From Staphylococcus rostri (GTDB lineage: Bacteria > Bacillota > Bacilli > Staphylococcales > Staphylococcaceae), in NCBI RefSeq assembly GCF_002902145.1, contig NZ_PPRF01000032.1:1-64000 (forward strand): DNA of 64,000 nt. Direction: 5' to 3'. Position 1 is the stretch's first letter. The number at the start of each line of letters is the position of its first letter. The notes beneath the pieces were generated by a model. The model was not told the origin of the DNA. It searched no databases and worked only from the letters and a program-made list of their open reading frames with translations. A program made the translations under genes and the position numbers. Positions 1 through 11,232 of the stretch are shown here, piece after piece.

Positions 1-47
1 AAATTATTGTATCTCATTTCCATAATATCGAAACGATGTAGGTTATA

Positions 48-56
48 TGGTATAAT
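48..56 (+). promoter_or_regulatory. Extended -10 promoter of the ABC-F gene
   Basis: TGGTATAAT is an extended -10 element 35 bases before the ABC-F start codon. The hexamer at the -35 distance is poor, as expected for an extended -10 promoter. The sequence between it and the gene contains AAAGGAG at about 78-84 as ribosome binding site. Confidence 0.55.
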
Positions 57-90
57 GCTTCCGTTAGATTATATATAAAGGAGAAAGTGC

Positions 91-1698
91 ATGTTACAAG
101 TTACGGATGTTAGTTTACGTTTTGGTGACCGTAAATTATTTGAAGACGTTAATATTAAATTCACACCAGGCAACTGTTACGGCTTAATCGGTGCAAACGG
201 TGCAGGTAAGTCTACATTTTTAAAAATTTTATCAGGAGAACTTGATTCTCAAACAGGTCACGTATCATTAGGAAAAGACGAGCGTTTAGCGGTATTAAAG
301 CAGGACCACTTTGCGTATGAAGATGTTCGCGTGTTAGATGTTGTAATTAAAGGTCACGAGCGTTTATATGAAGTGATGCAAGAGAAAGATGCCATTTATA
401 TGAAACCTGATTTCAGCGATGAAGATGGGATTCGTGCAGCAGAACTTGAAGGTGAATTTGCAGAAATGGACGGCTGGAATGCTGAGTCTGATGCAGCGAC
501 CCTATTATCAGGTTTAGGTATCGACACAAGCTTGCATGATAAGAAAATGTCAGAGTTAGAAAATAATCAAAAAGTGAAAGTCTTATTGGCACAAAGTCTG
601 TTTGGTTCGCCAGATGTTTTACTACTGGATGAGCCTACCAATGGTTTGGATATCCAAGCGATTAGCTGGTTAGAAGATTTCTTAATCAACTTTGATAATA
701 CTGTGATTGTCGTATCCCATGACCGTCACTTCTTAAATAATGTATGTACACATATCGCCGACTTAGACTTTGGTAAAATTAAAATCTATGTTGGTAACTA
801 TGATTTCTGGTATCAATCAAGCCAACTTGCGCAAAAAATGGCACAAGAACAAAATAAGAAAAAAGAAGACAAAATTAAAGAATTGCAAGAGTTTATTGCA
901 CGCTTTTCTGCCAACGCGTCTAAATCTAAACAAGCAACGAGCCGTAAAAAGCAATTAGAGAAAATTGAATTAGATGATATTCAACCATCATCAAGACGTT
1001 ATCCTTTCGTGAAGTTCTCTCCTGAACGTGAGATTGGTAACGACTTATTGTTTGTTGAAGGTGTTTCAAAAACAGTTGATGGCGAAAAAGTATTGGATAA
1101 TATTTCGTTTACTATGAATCCAAACGATAAAGCTGTATTGATGGGTAGCAGCGAGATTGCGAAAACGACATTGTTGAAAATCTTAGCTGGCGAGTTGGAG
1201 CCGGATGAAGGAACGGTTAAATGGGGTGTGACAACTTCACAAAGTTACTTCCCTAAAGATAACTCAGCATTTTTCGAAGGTATTGATATGAACTTGGTTG
1301 ATTGGTTACGCCAATATGCGCCTGAAGATGAACAAACGGAAACATTTTTACGTGGTTTCTTAGGCCGTATGTTGTTCAGTGGCGAAGAAGTTAAGAAAAA
1401 AGCGAGTGTATTATCGGGTGGCGAAAAAGTACGTTGCATGTTAAGTAAAATGATGCTTTCAAGTGCCAACGTCTTGCTTTTAGACGAGCCAACAAACCAC
1501 TTAGACCTCGAAAGTATTACATCAGTCAATGAAGGCTTGAAATCTTTCAAAGGCTCAATTATTTTCACATCACATGACTTCGAGTTTATTAATACAATCG
1601 CAAACCGAGTGATCGATTTAGATGTACCAACAGGTTTATCTAAAGAGATGCCTTACGAAAGCTATTTAGAAGAAAAAGGTATTTTAAAATCAAAATAA
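91..1698 (+). CDS. ABC-F family ATPase (YbiT/YkpA type)
   Basis: This soluble protein has two ABC ATPase domains and no membrane segment, the plan of ABC-F proteins that act on ribosomes. Walker A of domain 1 is GANGAGKST near residue 34, with LLLDEPTNGLD as Walker B. Domain 2 carries LSGGEK and LLLDEPTNHLD near residues 450-480. Two motifs are degenerate: the first signature reads LENNQK instead of LSGGQ, and the second Walker A reads GSSEIAKTT, lacking the usual second glycine. My recollection is that Bacillus YkpA and its staphylococcal orthologue share these changes, so they are probably family traits rather than decay. A charged linker at about residues 240-300 joins the domains. The resistance ABC-Fs (Vga, Msr) are less likely because the location is core genome. 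Confidence 0.88.
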   Translation: MLQVTDVSLRFGDRKLFEDVNIKFTPGNCYGLIGANGAGKSTFLKILSGELDSQTGHVSLGKDERLAVLKQDHFAYEDVRVLDVVIKGHERLYEVMQEKDAIYMKPDFSDEDGIRAAELEGEFAEMDGWNAESDAATLLSGLGIDTSLHDKKMSELENNQKVKVLLAQSLFGSPDVLLLDEPTNGLDIQAISWLEDFLINFDNTVIVVSHDRHFLNNVCTHIADLDFGKIKIYVGNYDFWYQSSQLAQKMAQEQNKKKEDKIKELQEFIARFSANASKSKQATSRKKQLEKIELDDIQPSSRRYPFVKFSPEREIGNDLLFVEGVSKTVDGEKVLDNISFTMNPNDKAVLMGSSEIAKTTLLKILAGELEPDEGTVKWGVTTSQSYFPKDNSAFFEGIDMNLVDWLRQYAPEDEQTETFLRGFLGRMLFSGEEVKKKASVLSGGEKVRCMLSKMMLSSANVLLLDEPTNHLDLESITSVNEGLKSFKGSIIFTSHDFEFINTIANRVIDLDVPTGLSKEMPYESYLEEKGILKSK

Positions 1699-1746
1699 GC
1701 GTTACGCTCAAATCGGACTGGTGACATACACTGGTTCGATTTTTTG

Positions 1747-1926
1747 GTAGTGGGACAGGGGTTGGGACAAAAGCGCTTAGGATTTGAGCAGAACCGAACG
1801 ATGAGCAAAATTGCTTTTCAAATTTTGCCGAAATCGTGGCAGTTCTGTCGAAAATCCTGCTTTTGGGACACCGTTTATCGGTTTCCCAGTGCTTAAATTT
1901 ATTGTGTCCCACCCCCGTTGTCCCAG
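1747..1926. repeat. Dispersed intergenic repeat, copy A
   Basis: The gap between the ABC-F gene and the lysine operon holds a copy of a repeat family seen at least seven times in this window. Its edges are GGGTTGGGACAAAAGCG and TTATTGTGTCCCA, and an inner block contains GCCGAAATCGTGGCAGTTC. The two edges read as imperfect inverted repeats (TGGGACA / TGTCCCA). ORFs across it exist only because of the repeat and are not counted as genes. No gene is visible between here and the riboswitch promoter. Confidence 0.75.
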
Positions 1927-2076
1927 CCCTATTGTGATTGTGTGCTTTAAGAACACGACAGAACGCATATGTGTTAACTATGATTAAGGCGCTGTTCCCC
2001 TGTTCTTTTACGGTTCTGCATCCAATATTTTAAAAGTAATTATTGTCTGTAAATTAAAAAAAGTTTGCAAATGCTG

Positions 2077-2105
2077 TTTACAGGTTATGTCATAGTATGT
2101 ATAAT
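2077..2105 (+). promoter_or_regulatory. Sigma-A promoter of the lysine operon
   Basis: TTTACA and TATAAT are separated by exactly 17 bases. Transcription would start near 2112, just ahead of the lysine riboswitch. The next downstream gene on this strand is asd. Confidence 0.75.
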
Positions 2106-2117
2106 ATGAACCATATT

Positions 2118-2343
2118 AATTAAATATTTTCTGATGAGGCGCATCAATCATGAGTAGATATAATCATTTGTCTGCAAACAATTTATATCGAAAGGGTGCG
2201 ATGCCGAAATAAACAGACTTTGCAGAATCTGTTTATTGGATTCTAAGGTTAAGAGCTAAGAATCTGTCATTATTCTATTGATAATGGAGTGCATCACTTG
2301 TATATAAATGAGACAAGTTCGCACGACGGACTTGTTTTTTTAT
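2118..2343 (+). promoter_or_regulatory. Lysine riboswitch (L box) with terminator
   Basis: Conserved L-box elements appear in order: GAGGCGCATCA near 2137, GAAAGGGTGCGATGCCGAA near 2190-2211, the GGATTCTAAGG region, and the closing GGAGTGCATCA near 2286 that pairs with the first block. A hairpin follows at 2312-2343 (ACAAGTTCG against CGGACTTGT) and ends in a T run. This layout fits transcription attenuation: bound lysine would favour the terminator and switch off asd-dapABD-alr2-lysA. L boxes are widely found before lysC or lysine operons in Firmicutes. Confidence 0.9.
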
Positions 2344-2382
2344 ATATTATGTGACTCTCCCCTAATGTGAGGAGGTCAAAAA

Positions 2383-2421
2383 ATGAAACATATTTTGCTG
2401 AAATTGATTGATGATGGATAA
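2383..2421 (+). pseudogene. 12-codon ORF, probable remnant of lysC
   Basis: A strong ribosome binding site (GAGGAGGT) stands 6 bases before an ATG that opens only MKHILLKLIDDG before a TAA. In S. aureus and relatives this spot holds lysC, aspartate kinase. Aspartate kinases begin with a short strand followed by KFGG, which MKHILLK resembles, so the simplest reading is an internal deletion of lysC that kept its start region. The alternative is a genuine short leader peptide, although no run of lysine codons or attenuator follows it. Confidence 0.5.
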
Positions 2422-2506
2422 CAACTAAATTCATCAATAATTTATTTTCTGAATTATGTGAAATGAAAGAATAAAAATAACAATTTAAGAAGATGGAGTG
2501 AATAGC

Positions 2507-5095
<2,589 letters not shown>

Positions 5096-5110
5096 GGAGC
5101 GTACGTAAAC

Positions 5111-5830
5111 ATGGTCAAAAATTTTACTGCGGAAGAAATCATTCAATATATTAGCGATGCAAAAAAATCTACCCCATTAAAAGTATATGCAAATGGGAAT
5201 TTCAATGGCGTCGACTTCCCCGAACAATTCAAAGTATTCGGGTCAGACGATTCAAAAGTTATTTTCTGTGAAGCAAGTGACTGGCAAGCATTTTATGAAG
5301 CGAATGCCGCTGCGATTACAGAATTAGAAATTGAAATGGATCGTCGTAATTCAGCAATTCCATTGAAAAACTTAGTAAATACAAATGCACGTATTGAACC
5401 AGGTGCTTTTATTCGCGAGCACGCGGTTATCGGTGACGGTGCCGTTGTTATGATGGGTGCAACAATTAACATTGGTGCTGTTGTTGGAGAAGGCACAATG
5501 GTTGATATGAACGCGACATTAGGCGGACGTGCAACAACTGGTAAAAATGTACACGTTGGTGCAGGTGCGGTATTAGCAGGTGTTATTGAACCACCTAGTG
5601 CAGAGCCAGTTGTCATTGAAGACAATGTATTAATTGGTGCAAATGCCGTTGTACTAGAAGGTGTGCGCGTCGGTGAAGGTGCGATTGTTGCTGCAGGCGC
5701 AATTGTGACGCAAGATGTACCTGCTGGCGCTGTAGTCGCAGGTACACCAGCAAAAGTAATCAAACAAGCAAGTGATGTTGCCGATTCAAAACGCGAAATC
5801 GTCTCAGCATTACGTAAACTTGATGAGTAA
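5111..5830 (+). CDS. dapD: Tetrahydrodipicolinate N-acetyltransferase
   Basis: This enzyme acetylates tetrahydrodipicolinate, placing the organism on the acetyl variant of the diaminopimelate pathway. From about residue 95 the sequence is built of hexapeptide repeats (for example [26 protein letters not shown]), which form a left-handed beta helix. The N-terminal domain (residues 1-85) is that of the DapH/YkuQ group. Length (239) is normal. AAGGAG lies 11 bases before the ATG. A 425-base gap with a repeat separates it from the next pathway gene. Confidence 0.95.
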   Translation: MVKNFTAEEIIQYISDAKKSTPLKVYANGNFNGVDFPEQFKVFGSDDSKVIFCEASDWQAFYEANAAAITELEIEMDRRNSAIPLKNLVNTNARIEPGAFIREHAVIGDGAVVMMGATINIGAVVGEGTMVDMNATLGGRATTGKNVHVGAGAVLAGVIEPPSAEPVVIEDNVLIGANAVVLEGVRVGEGAIVAAGAIVTQDVPAGAVVAGTPAKVIKQASDVADSKREIVSALRKLDE

Positions 5831-5884
5831 TATCCTGAAAGTCTAAACCCGAGGACGGGATATTAATAGAAACATTCAAATTAA

Positions 5885-6231
5885 ATTTGAGATTTCATAT
5901 AGAAGGCAGTAGCTGACTGAAGCAAATTGTTATGCCAGTCATCCCTGCCAAAGGGGCTGGGACACAATAAATTTAAGTACTGGGAAGCCGATAAACGGTG
6001 TACTAAAAGTAGGATTTTCGGCAGAACTGCCATGATTTCGGCAAAATCAGGAGCACTACAGAAATCTTATGCGCTAGCAAAGATTTCGTTGTAGCGCCCG
6101 GCAAGGTTGAGTAGATGTGTGACAAGCCAAGGGTGTAGTCACACATCAGTCAACTACTGCCAGAAGCATGAACAGCATCGTTCGGTTCTGCTCAAATCCT
6201 AAACGCTTTTGTCTCAACCTCTTCTGCTTTT
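5885..6231. repeat. Dispersed intergenic repeat, copy B (composite)
   Basis: The gap between dapD and the deacetylase is filled by repeat sequence. The outer module (GGGGCTGGGACACAATAAAT near 5953 to GCTTTTGTCTCAACC near 6215) is the inverse of copy A. Inserted in it is a second module with a hairpin-like pair (CACTACAGAAATCTTATG against AAAGATTTCGTTGTAGCG) and the block GAGTAGATGTGTGACAAGCC. A shorter scrap (AGGCAGTAGCTGACTGA) lies near 5902. No gene is visible in it, so the lysine operon is split by repeat DNA here. Confidence 0.7.
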
Positions 6232-6255
6232 GTTACATAACAAGGAGTGAAAAGA

Positions 6256-7410
6256 ATGAGTGAGTTAGAGTTTGTTACGCAACATAGACGTTATTTACAC
6301 GCCCATCCAGAGTTGAGCCTAGAAGAATATGTGACGACGGACTATATCATACAATTTTTAGAAGCTGAAGGTATATCATATGAACGTCCATTAAAAACGG
6401 GTGTCGTTGCCTATTTAGAAGGACAATCTGATAAAACAATTGCTTTTAGAGCTGATATTGATGCGTTACCGATTCATGAAGAAAATGATATTGGCTATCG
6501 CAGTGAAGTAGATCAAGTTATGCATGCTTGTGGTCATGACGGCCATACGACAGCATTAATGTTGCATGTCAAACGATGCAAAGCGCTTTATGATGAAGGA
6601 CGCCTCCCCCACAATGTTGTATTTATTTTCCAACCAGCTGAAGAATCAGGTGGCGGTGCGAATTTACTCATTAAATCTGGAAAGTTAGATGCGTATCAAA
6701 TTGATGCCATTTATGGTGTGCACATTATGCCGTTCGTTGATGAAGGTTCAGTTGTTGTACGTGATGAAGAAATTACAGCAAGTGCGACGGAATATCGCTT
6801 TTATTTAGAAGGTAAATCAAGTCATGTCGCGAACAAAGAACAAGGCCACTCAACAGCTGAAGCGATGCAGCATTTACTCACACAGTTGGCTCAAATTCAG
6901 CAATATCACTTGAATGGTTTGCAACGTAATATTGTACATATCGGTCGTTTTCATGCAGGTGAAGCCATTAATACAGTTCCAAGTAATGGTTATTTAGAAG
7001 GTACGATTCGCACGTACGATATGGCTGACCTACAACAAGTACAAAGTCAAATGCAAAAAATTGCACAAAGTATAACGTTATTATTTAATGTGCAGTGTGA
7101 GGTAAAGTTTGAAGAAGGCTATCCGCCAACAATTAATACGCCAAGTTTGAAAAAATATGTGGTTGAAAGTTTACAACACAATCATCAAACGGTAATCGAA
7201 CCTAAAACACCGTATTTATTTGGTGAAGATTTCAGTTTCTATCAACAACTCGCTCCTTCTTATTTTGTATTTGTTGGAACGCGTAATGAATCACAACAGT
7301 TTGTTCATGGCTTACATACGCCACGACTGAACTTTGATGAGCAGATTTTAATTAACATTGCTGACTATTATGAACGACTATTATTTAACTATGATGAGGT
7401 GGTCGAATGA
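6256..7410 (+). CDS. M20D amidohydrolase, probable N-acetyl-diaminopimelate deacetylase
   Basis: The protein belongs to the M20D metallopeptidase/aminoacylase family. Metal-binding motifs are HAHPE near residue 15, HACGHDGHT near 92, and PAEESGGGA near 130. Its place between dapD and lysA makes N-acetyl-LL-diaminopimelate the likely substrate, as for Bacillus YkuR (DapL); hippurate-hydrolase labels for such proteins rest on family membership alone. I start it at ATG 6256, 8 bases after GGAG; the upstream GTG at 6247 lies inside that site. Its stop overlaps alr2 by 4 bases. Confidence 0.85.
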   Translation: MSELEFVTQHRRYLHAHPELSLEEYVTTDYIIQFLEAEGISYERPLKTGVVAYLEGQSDKTIAFRADIDALPIHEENDIGYRSEVDQVMHACGHDGHTTALMLHVKRCKALYDEGRLPHNVVFIFQPAEESGGGANLLIKSGKLDAYQIDAIYGVHIMPFVDEGSVVVRDEEITASATEYRFYLEGKSSHVANKEQGHSTAEAMQHLLTQLAQIQQYHLNGLQRNIVHIGRFHAGEAINTVPSNGYLEGTIRTYDMADLQQVQSQMQKIAQSITLLFNVQCEVKFEEGYPPTINTPSLKKYVVESLQHNHQTVIEPKTPYLFGEDFSFYQQLAPSYFVFVGTRNESQQFVHGLHTPRLNFDEQILINIADYYERLLFNYDEVVE

Positions 7411-8480
7411 CGGCAATATGGCGTGTAGATCGTAAAATTTTCCAACAAAATGTACGACAAGTACGAAATGGTCAACCAATCATGGCTGTCGTTAAAAACA
7501 ATGCGTACAACTACGGTTTGGCATTTGCGATTGAACAATTTTGGGAAGCGGGTATACGATGTTTTAGTACGACATCGCTAAAAGAAGCGGTTGAAATTCG
7601 CTCGCTCGCCCCTACTGCAACCATATTTTTAATGAATCCAATACGTGATTTTGATGTGTTGCGCGAGCATGATATTCACATGACGCTCCCCTCTCTTGCT
7701 TTTTATTACGAACATAAACAAGCGCTAGCGGATGTCAAAGTGCATTTAGAATATGAGAATTTACTACACCGTTCAGGCTTTAAAACATTAGCGGAATTAC
7801 AAGAAGTATTGGCAGATCACGAAGCAAATGATGCGCCTAAAATGCTGATTACCGGTTTATGGACGCACTTTGGCTATGCGGATGAATTTGATGTGCCAGA
7901 TTATGAAATTGAGCGTACTGCATGGTTGGAAATTGTTGAAAAATTGCTAGACCAAGGTTATACATTTGAGATGATTCATGCACAAAATAGCGCGAGCTTT
8001 ATACGTGAAGGACACATTTTCCCGCATCATACACATGCACGTGTGGGGATTGCACTGTATGGTTTACGTCCGTATTCATCGCTGTCGAGAGATCAAATCT
8101 CCCAAGCATTAACTGTACAAGCGAATGTATTACAAGTACGAACTGTTCAAGCTGGTCAACATTGTGGTTATAGTTTTGCGTATACAGCAGAGCAAGACAA
8201 CACACGTCTGGCTGTTGTGGACTTGGGGTATGGTGACGGTGTGTTACGTACACGTGCACAACATGACGTCTTAATTAACGGCAAACGTTATCCAATTCGT
8301 GCGCTCATGATGAGCCATATGTTTGTCGAAGTTGATGACCATGTCAAAGCGCAAGACGTCGTAACGCTATACAATGAAGATTTACGAATTGATGATTATA
8401 CATTTAAAGGTGTCGGTGCAAACTCAGAACAATTGAGTGCACTTAACCTGGATTCTTTAACGAAGGAGTACACAAATTAA
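7407..8480 (+). CDS. alr2: Alanine racemase-like protein of the lysine operon
   Basis: This is a fold-type III PLP protein of the alanine racemase family. The PLP lysine is in [11 protein letters not shown] near residue 29, the second-domain tyrosine in [12 protein letters not shown] near 255, and [13 protein letters not shown] lies near 213. Staphylococci carry a separate canonical alr elsewhere, and S. aureus Alr2 sits in the same operon slot. No dapF epimerase gene is present in this operon, so Alr2 may racemise diaminopimelate; that is inference from context. It overlaps the genes on both sides, indicating co-translation. Confidence 0.85.
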   Translation: MTAIWRVDRKIFQQNVRQVRNGQPIMAVVKNNAYNYGLAFAIEQFWEAGIRCFSTTSLKEAVEIRSLAPTATIFLMNPIRDFDVLREHDIHMTLPSLAFYYEHKQALADVKVHLEYENLLHRSGFKTLAELQEVLADHEANDAPKMLITGLWTHFGYADEFDVPDYEIERTAWLEIVEKLLDQGYTFEMIHAQNSASFIREGHIFPHHTHARVGIALYGLRPYSSLSRDQISQALTVQANVLQVRTVQAGQHCGYSFAYTAEQDNTRLAVVDLGYGDGVLRTRAQHDVLINGKRYPIRALMMSHMFVEVDDHVKAQDVVTLYNEDLRIDDYTFKGVGANSEQLSALNLDSLTKEYTN

Positions 8481-9745
8481 TGACAGTAACTTATAACAAA
8501 TCAGGAGAACTCACAATTGACGGCACAAGTTTAAAAACAATCGCCCAAAGTTTTGGCACGCCAACAATTGTGTATGATGAAAATCAAATACGTCAACAAA
8601 TGAGACGCTACCATCAAGCATTTCAACATAATGATATTGGCTATGTACTATCATACGCTTCTAAAGCTTTTACATGTATCCAAATGATCAAACTTGTTGA
8701 AGAAGAAGACTTTGACTTAGATGTTGTGTCAGAAGGAGAATTGTATACGGCGATTGAAGCGGGTTATGACCCTAAACGCATTCACTTCCATGGTAACAAC
8801 AAAACAAAGCAAGAAATTCAATATGCCCTCTCACAAGGGATTGGTTATTTTGTCGTAGATGCACTGGATGAAATCGCCCTACTAGACGAATATGCGACAG
8901 ATACAGTAGACGTGCTGATTCGCGTTAATCCAGGTGTTGAAGCACATACGCATGAATTCATTCAAACGGGTCAAGAAAAAAGTAAATTCGGCTTGTCATT
9001 GAAACATGGATTAGCAGAACAAGCCGTTGAGATGATTCATCAAAGCCATCATTTAAACTTAAAAGGAATTCATTTCCATATCGGCTCACAAATTGAAGAA
9101 ACAACAGGCATGATTGAAACAGCCAAAATGGTACTCGAATGGTTGAATGAACATGCAATTGAGATTGAGCTACTCAACCTCGGTGGCGGCTTTAGTGTTG
9201 AATATGTTGAAGGTGATCAATCATTCGATATTGAGGCAGGTATTACAGAAATCGTTCAAGCTATTAAACAAAAATGTCGTGAGCTGGATTACCCGATTCC
9301 AACATTAAGTATTGAGCCAGGACGCTCTATCGTTGCAGAAGCAGGTGTGACATTATATGAAGTAGGTACGATTAAAGACATCCCTTCCGTCAATAAATAC
9401 ATCTCAATCGATGGTGGTATGAGTGACCATATTCGTACAGCACTGTATGATGCGAAATACAAAGTAATGCTCGTTAATCGTAATGAGAAAGCAGATCAAG
9501 TCGTTACGTTAGCAGGTAAATTGTGCGAGTCAGGCGACATTTTAATTCACGAAGCGGCACTCCCATCTAGTGTTGCGCGCGGTGATTATTTAGCAGTGTT
9601 ATCAACGGGTGCCTACCATTACAGTATGGCATCTAACTATAACCAAATTCAAAAACCTGCAGTATTCTTTGTGGCGAATGGTAAAGCGCGTGAAGTTATT
9701 AAGCGCCAATCATTACGTCAATTGATTATTAATGATGTAAAATAA
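8480..9745 (+). CDS. lysA: Diaminopimelate decarboxylase
   Basis: LysA decarboxylates meso-diaminopimelate to L-lysine using PLP and is the last gene of the operon. Visible signatures are YASKAF near residue 55 (PLP lysine), HFHIGSQ near 195, LNLGGGFSVEY near 230, EPGRSIVAEAG near 277, and CESGDIL near 350, where the cysteine acts across the dimer. At 421 residues it is full length. It begins at the last base of alr2 and is followed by a strong terminator. Confidence 0.96.
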   Translation: MTVTYNKSGELTIDGTSLKTIAQSFGTPTIVYDENQIRQQMRRYHQAFQHNDIGYVLSYASKAFTCIQMIKLVEEEDFDLDVVSEGELYTAIEAGYDPKRIHFHGNNKTKQEIQYALSQGIGYFVVDALDEIALLDEYATDTVDVLIRVNPGVEAHTHEFIQTGQEKSKFGLSLKHGLAEQAVEMIHQSHHLNLKGIHFHIGSQIEETTGMIETAKMVLEWLNEHAIEIELLNLGGGFSVEYVEGDQSFDIEAGITEIVQAIKQKCRELDYPIPTLSIEPGRSIVAEAGVTLYEVGTIKDIPSVNKYISIDGGMSDHIRTALYDAKYKVMLVNRNEKADQVVTLAGKLCESGDILIHEAALPSSVARGDYLAVLSTGAYHYSMASNYNQIQKPAVFFVANGKAREVIKRQSLRQLIINDVK

Positions 9746-9755
9746 TGTGATAGAG

Positions 9756-9801
9756 AAACCCCCGGATTAAGACTTTTTGAAGCATCTTAATTCGGGGGTT
9801 T
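9756..9801 (+). terminator. Terminator after lysA
   Basis: AAACCCCCGGATTAAG pairs with CTTAATTCGGGGGTTT around a short loop and is followed by T-rich sequence. It ends the lysine operon just before the convergent cspA gene. Confidence 0.88.
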
Positions 9802-9817
9802 GTTGTATTTACATAGC

Positions 9818-9853
9818 AAAAAAACGAGCACATGTGATGTGCCCGCTTTTTTG
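9818..9853 (-). terminator. Terminator of cspA
   Basis: Read on the minus strand, GCGGGCACATC-ACATGTGCTCG forms a hairpin followed by a T run. It lies 25 bases past the cspA stop and faces the lysA terminator. Confidence 0.75.
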
Positions 9854-9877
9854 GTAAGTCAACATTGCATCTATTTA

Positions 9878-10078
9878 TTATAGTTTAACAACGTTTGCAG
9901 CTTGTGGGCCGCGGTCGCCTTCAACTACTTCAAATTCAACTGCTTGACCTTCATCTAATGATTTGTAACCTTCTTGGTTGATAGCTGAGAAGTGTACGAA
10001 TACGTCGTTTTCTCCTTCAACTTCGATAAAACCAAAACCTTTTTCAGCGTTAAACCATTTTACTGTACCTTGTTTCAT
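9878..10078 (-). CDS. cspA: Major cold shock protein CspA
   Basis: A 66-residue single-stranded nucleic acid binding protein. It has both RNA-binding motifs, KGFGFIEV near residue 13 and VFVHFSAI near 25, and the ending [10 protein letters not shown] typical of the family. The ATG at 10078 follows GGAGG with an 11-base spacer; a start 18 bases upstream would run into that site. In S. aureus CspA (MsaB) is an RNA chaperone that also controls its own mRNA. The long structured leader described separately fits such control here. Confidence 0.95.
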   Translation of the reverse strand: MKQGTVKWFNAEKGFGFIEVEGENDVFVHFSAINQEGYKSLDEGQAVEFEVVEGDRGPQAANVVKL

Positions 10079-10187
10079 AATATGTGAAACCTCCAAGACT
10101 AAAATTCAATATGCGCTATTCGCATATTACAAAAAATACTACGTTTACATCAATATTCTTTGCAATATGGAATAATGCAATTGCTTA
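10079..10187 (-). promoter_or_regulatory. Structured 5' leader of cspA
   Basis: From the predicted start near 10187 to the ATG the leader is about 109 bases. Just before the ribosome binding site is a perfect 8-base inverted repeat with a 5-base loop (AATATGCG/CGCATATT at 10108-10128), preceded by a U run. The S. aureus cspA leader is known to fold into a hairpin processed by RNase III and bound by CspA. The same regulation here is inference from position and shape. Confidence 0.6.
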
Positions 10188-10193
10188 CATACT

Positions 10194-10222
10194 ATTATAA
10201 GGTAAGGTGCTGTCATTTGCAA
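10194..10222 (-). promoter_or_regulatory. Sigma-A promoter of cspA
   Basis: On the minus strand TTGCAA and TATAAT are 17 bases apart, a near-consensus vegetative promoter. It lies within 50 bases of the 3' end of the DUF1033 gene, so cspA can be transcribed on its own. Confidence 0.78.
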
Positions 10223-10244
10223 TACAGAAATTAAAAATTTTTAA

Positions 10245-10553
10245 TCAGTTTATTAATGGAATGTTTAAATAAATTTCTTTATTTTTTAATACGATAAAAC
10301 TATAAAAAATTTGGAGGTCTTCTCCACAATCTTCACAGTAGTTCATATCACAGTTGTTGTAGAAAGCATACATATTATGTTTACCAACTACGTGATTGTT
10401 GTATTGTTGTTTTGCTGCTTTGATGGTTGCTTTATAGCCTTCTAAAAATGCGTCATAGGTAGAAAATGTTTGTGTATCGATGATATGTTCTGGCCAGTCA
10501 TCAAAAAGCCACCAGCCTTCATAGTCTGCACGAATCTTTATGAGTTCCCACAT
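10245..10553 (-). CDS. DUF1033 family protein
   Basis: A 102-residue cytoplasmic protein with the aromatic-rich start MWELIKIRADYEGWWLFDDW that marks DUF1033. A CEDCGE pair of cysteines occurs near residue 76. No function is established that I can name. In S. aureus a small gene in this position upstream of cspA belongs to the msaABCR virulence-regulation locus; equating the two here rests on position only. GGAGG lies 8 bases before the ATG. cspA follows on the same strand with its own promoter between. Confidence 0.7.
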   Translation of the reverse strand: MWELIKIRADYEGWWLFDDWPEHIIDTQTFSTYDAFLEGYKATIKAAKQQYNNHVVGKHNMYAFYNNCDMNYCEDCGEDLQIFYSFIVLKNKEIYLNIPLIN

Positions 10554-10597
10554 AAAATGTCCTCCATTCAGTACTGACGTTAAAATTGTTTAGGCAT

Positions 10598-10665
10598 CTG
10601 GAGGTTGGGACAAAAGCGTTTATCGGTTTCCCAGTGCTTAAATTTATTGTGTCCGAGCCTCTTAT
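10598..10665. repeat. Dispersed intergenic repeat, copy C (short form)
   Basis: GGTTGGGACAAAAGCG is joined directly to TTTATCGGTTTCCCAGTGCT and ATTTATTGTGTCC. These are the two ends of copy A with the middle missing, so this looks like an internal-deletion derivative. It sits at the head of a 680-base gene-free stretch. Confidence 0.75.
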
Positions 10666-10789
10666 GCTTGCCTACTCCAACAACTTAAGGCTTTTAGGGA
10701 TAAAAATCAAGTTTTTCACCTTAAAGGTTGTATAATATTTGATTCGTCTAACATAGTATTTGATTGCACAAAACCTAATAAAATCACAG

Positions 10790-10850
10790 CGCCATATGAA
10801 ATTAATTATTATAATATATAACTCACAATATTAGACGCATTTATATGGCG
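10790..10850. repeat. Inverted repeat in the gap before acyP
   Basis: CGCCATAT and ATATGGCG form a perfect 8-base inverted repeat around a 45-base AT-rich centre. It lies in the 680-base gap between the DUF1033 gene and acyP. I see no ORF with a ribosome binding site here and cannot assign a role. Confidence 0.4.
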
Positions 10851-10904
10851 ACACAGATGCTTATAATTAGAGATGAATTACCCTACTATCTTCTCTAGAG
10901 ACTA

Positions 10905-11050
10905 AGGCGTGCTCATTCTTCTAACAAGATTCGGTCGGCTCACTTCAGTAAGGATAAATCGGCGTAAAAAATGTGAATAAACGTATTTTCACATCAGTCA
11001 ACCTCTGTCCTCTGCATGAAATCTTATGTGCTTACTACGTTCCATCCCCT
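10905..11050. repeat. Degenerate repeat fragments before acyP
   Basis: Pieces of the composite repeat recur in decayed form: TTTTCACATCAGTCAACCTCTG and GCATGAAATCTTATGTGC correspond to blocks of copy B near 6140 and 6070. The order is scrambled relative to copy B. No gene is seen between here and acyP. Confidence 0.5.
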
Positions 11051-11232
11051 AGTTAGCAAGCATCAATCAAAAATAAAAATTCAGTTTTGAGGGATGTATA
11101 GCAATTTAATTATTGAAATATGTTTCACTTATAATTGCGCCCCTTTTAATGAACAATCACCCTACTTCCGATTCTCAATTATTAGTCTTTTATTGTAAAA
11201 ATCCGTATAATTAAAGAGAGAGGTGATATAAC

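Noticed and set aside
1640-1968. Two minus-strand ORFs of 63-90 codons after the ABC-F gene
   Set aside because: They run through the dispersed repeat copy and have no ribosome binding site. The same frames reappear in other copies of the repeat, so they come from the repeat itself.
5293-5763. 156-codon minus-strand ORF inside dapD
   Set aside because: It is the reverse shadow of the Gly/Ala/Val-rich hexapeptide repeats of dapD, giving an artificial Thr/Pro/Ser-rich protein.
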